From the NCBI GenBank assembly GCA_009774055.1, contig VSNB01000056.1, positions 1 through 15,095 on the forward strand: a stretch of 15,095 nt of DNA. Reading direction: 5' to 3'. The notes under the pieces are model-generated. The model was not told the DNA's origin, made no database searches, and was given only the letters and a program-made list of their open reading frames with translations. This DNA comes from Clostridiales bacterium. GTDB taxonomy: Bacteria > Bacillota > Clostridia > Oscillospirales > Oscillospiraceae. Within the stretch, counting starts at the first letter, position 1. Every line of letters begins with the position of its first letter. Shown here piece by piece: positions 14,168 through 15,095 of the stretch. The translations under genes and the position numbers were made by a program.

Positions 14168-14401
14168 TTATCCCCCCGGCCCGCTGTTTTCCGGATCCGC
14201 CGGATACCATTCCAGCAGATCTCCAGGCTGACATCTCAGTATATCGCAGATAATATTGACCATTTCAACCGAAAGGGATGTATTACCTGTGCGAATTTTT
14301 TGTACGGTAGCCGCAGAAATCAGCTTTTCTTTTTGTAACCGATACGTTGTATATCCCGCTTCGCGTAAAGCTTGCAGTACATTAATTTTATAACGAATCA
14401 T
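14168..14401 (-). CDS. Small XRE/Cro-CI-type DNA-binding regulator 1
   Basis: 77 aa, almost entirely one helix-turn-helix domain of the small Cro/CI type (HTH_26-like): MIRYKINVLQALREAGYTTYRLQ, then the recognition region ISAATVQKIRTGNTSLS and the closing helix VNIICDILRCQPGDLLEW (48-65). AGAGGA precedes the ATG. It is divergent from a promoter whose -35 begins 10 bases from its start codon, so it probably represses its own and the divergent promoter; this is inference. It is clearly paralogous to the gene at 14550-14756 (many identical positions, but well diverged) and has a longer C-terminal tail. Confidence 0.88.
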   Translation of the reverse strand: MIRYKINVLQALREAGYTTYRLQKEKLISAATVQKIRTGNTSLSVEMVNIICDILRCQPGDLLEWYPADPENSGPGG

Positions 14402-14411
14402 TCATTTCCTC

Positions 14412-14439
14412 TTGACATGATTGCAATTATGAGTATAAT
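14412..14439 (+). promoter_or_regulatory. Consensus promoter of module 1
   Basis: TTGACA (14412-14417), 16 bp, TATAAT (14434-14439): both hexamers are perfect. The -35 lies directly next to the ribosome binding site of the divergent XRE gene. Confidence 0.85.
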
Positions 14440-14455
14440 TACAATTGCAAGCATG
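14416..14455. promoter_or_regulatory. Probable operator: inverted repeat across promoter
   Basis: CATGATTGCAATT (14416-14428) and AATTGCAAGCATG (14443-14455) form a 13-bp inverted repeat with one mismatch; the inner TTGCAATT and AATTGCAA arms are perfect. It covers the spacer and -10 of the promoter, a typical repressor-binding position. Binding by the adjacent XRE protein is inferred. Confidence 0.6.
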
Positions 14456-14488
14456 ATAGTAATATAAACTAGGAAGGAGCATACCACA

Positions 14489-14524
14489 ATGCCGGACTTA
14501 ATGCAAACACTATTTGACTGCATA
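14489..14524 (+). pseudogene. Remnant of the small divergent gene (module 1)
   Basis: ATGCCGGACTTAATGCAA and the next six codons match the start of the complete gene at 14827 (MPDLMQTLFDCI against MPDLMQILFDYI). The ribosome binding site (GGAAGGAG) and consensus promoter are intact. After about 14524 homology ends, and the frame runs on to a stop at 14627-14629 through sequence antisense to the second XRE gene, giving a 46-codon chimera. The gene is therefore truncated at the duplication joint. Confidence 0.75.
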
Positions 14525-14549
14525 AGCTGGACATTTGCTGTTTTCCGGA

Positions 14550-14756
14550 CTAAAGCCGGGACCACTCCAGTAAATCTCCCGGCTGACATTCCAGCATGTC
14601 ACAAATTGCGTTCAGATTTTCAATCGTAAGGGTTGTGTCACCACGCCGTAATTTTTGAACGGTACCATCTGAAAGAAGCTTTTCCTTGTGCAGCCGGTAC
14701 GTATTATATCCCGCGCCTTTCAATGCTTCCAATATATTTATCTTGTATCGTATCAT
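14550..14756 (-). CDS. Small XRE/Cro-CI-type DNA-binding regulator 2
   Basis: 68 aa from the ATG at 14756, which has AGAGGA five bases upstream; an ATG at 14780 in the same frame lacks a site and would sit in the promoter. The protein is one HTH_26-like domain: MIRYKINILEALKGAGYNTYRL, recognition region SDGTVQKLRRGDTTLT, closing helix LNAICDMLECQPGDLLEW. It is a paralogue of the gene at 14168-14401; recognition-region residues differ, as do the operators, so the two may bind different sites. Probably an autoregulator of the divergent pair. Confidence 0.88.
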   Translation of the reverse strand: MIRYKINILEALKGAGYNTYRLHKEKLLSDGTVQKLRRGDTTLTIENLNAICDMLECQPGDLLEWSRL

Positions 14757-14766
14757 AGAAATCCTC

Positions 14767-14795
14767 TTGACATAAATCAAAATTCAGATTATAAT
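14767..14795 (+). promoter_or_regulatory. Consensus promoter with palindromic -10, module 2
   Basis: TTGACA (14767-14772), 17 bp, TATAAT (14790-14795). The -10 sits inside the perfect palindrome GATTATAATC, so a TATAAT also reads on the - strand at the same place. This is the symmetric -10 arrangement known to give divergent transcription, and would suit the XRE gene on the other strand. Confidence 0.8.
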
Positions 14796-14826
14796 CAAAT
14801 TTAGAATTAGAAAGGAGCATATCATA

Positions 14827-15090
14827 ATGCCGGACTTAATGCAAATACTATTTGACTACATCATCGACAACTTCCACGAAGCCTACTGTCTGCAAACCAA
14901 GCGCGCCATGTGCCAGGCACAGCGGGATACTCTCAGCCGCAGATTGGAGGAGCAGCTGACGGAGGAGCAGCGGGAGCTGTTCGAGGAATACAAGGAATAC
15001 GCCGCCGATGTGGAAATGGAGGAGCTGTACGCCATGTTTTTAGCCGCATTCGACCAAAGCGCCGCCCTCCTCCGCCGTCACATATCCTGA
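14827..15090 (+). CDS. Small acidic helical protein, divergent from XRE 2
   Basis: 87 aa, ATG with AAAGGAG nine bases upstream and a consensus promoter. The sequence is predicted helical throughout and rich in Glu, Gln, Leu and Ala: MPDLMQILFDYIIDNF, an Arg/Gln-rich helix, then LTEEQRELFEEYKEYAADVEMEELYAMFLAAF and a short basic end. No signal peptide or catalytic motif. It resembles small coiled-coil proteins encoded next to XRE genes in Clostridia (DUF6809-like in general shape, not certain). It may be a partner or antagonist of the regulator; this is inference from position only. Confidence 0.8.
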   Translation: MPDLMQILFDYIIDNFHEAYCLQTKRAMCQAQRDTLSRRLEEQLTEEQRELFEEYKEYAADVEMEELYAMFLAAFDQSAALLRRHIS

Positions 15091-15095
15091 CCCGG

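Larger units (their letters stand above)
14183..14862. repeat. Tandem duplication of an XRE / small-gene module
   Basis: Two units about 350 bp apart. Each begins with GCTGTTTTCCGGA (14183-14195 and 14537-14549), continues through an XRE gene on the - strand, a consensus + promoter, GGAAGGAGCAT or AAAGGAGCAT, and a + gene starting ATGCCGGACTTAATGCAA. Unit 1 stops about twelve codons into the + gene (near 14524) and then unit 2 begins. Confidence 0.8.

Noticed and set aside
13890..14234. 114-aa open frame on the - strand
   Set aside because: It starts inside the XRE gene, has no ribosome binding site, and its C-terminal part is repeat B tail. A similar peptide arises from repeat A, as expected from non-coding repeats read in one frame.
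14168..15090. Classical toxin-antitoxin pair
   Set aside because: The genes are divergent rather than in one operon, and the partner protein shows no known toxin motif.

Overview
The window looks like a piece of chromosome from a gut-type Clostridia, most likely Oscillospirales/Oscillospiraceae. This is inferred from GC-rich low-GC-phylum genes, AGGAGG-type ribosome binding sites, lipoproteins of the CSAGG type, the DUF1385-prmC pair and small Cro/CI-type regulators. The species cannot be named from sequence alone.

Region 1 (1-6501, + strand) is a tandem array of one paralogous lipoprotein family resembling family 1 ABC-transporter solute-binding proteins. It holds the tail of one copy, four intact copies (446, 455, 481 and 456 aa) and a fifth copy broken by an internal deletion of about 0.9 kb. 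No permease or ATPase gene lies in the array. Each copy has its own terminator and extended -10 promoter. Two different cassettes of intergenic DNA plus signal peptide recur along the array, which suggests mosaic evolution by recombination.

Region 2 (6516-11560, - strand) is a housekeeping block read toward the array: DUF1385 membrane protein, prmC (release-factor methyltransferase), a six-TM protein, a GNAT acetyltransferase, a small anchored protein, a pyridoxamine-phosphate-oxidase-like protein, recA and a 42-aa membrane microprotein. Three consecutive junctions are ATGA overlaps, so at least four genes are probably translationally coupled. recA lies 32 bp after its upstream neighbour with no obvious LexA box.

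Region 3 (11561-13945) holds an orphan two-component sensor kinase flanked by copies of a structured intergenic repeat. Copies A (11602-11874) and B (13671-13945) are nearly the same length and fold into the same series of five hairpins. At least seven stem pairs differ between them by compensatory changes. A third, more diverged inverted copy C (about 11978-12233) starts at the kinase stop codon. This repeat family is the most unusual item in the window.

Region 4 (13946-15095) carries a tandemly duplicated regulatory module: a small XRE repressor-like gene (-) divergent from a small acidic helical protein gene (+), with consensus promoters and palindromic DNA between them. In the first module the + gene is reduced to its first twelve codons; in the second it is complete.
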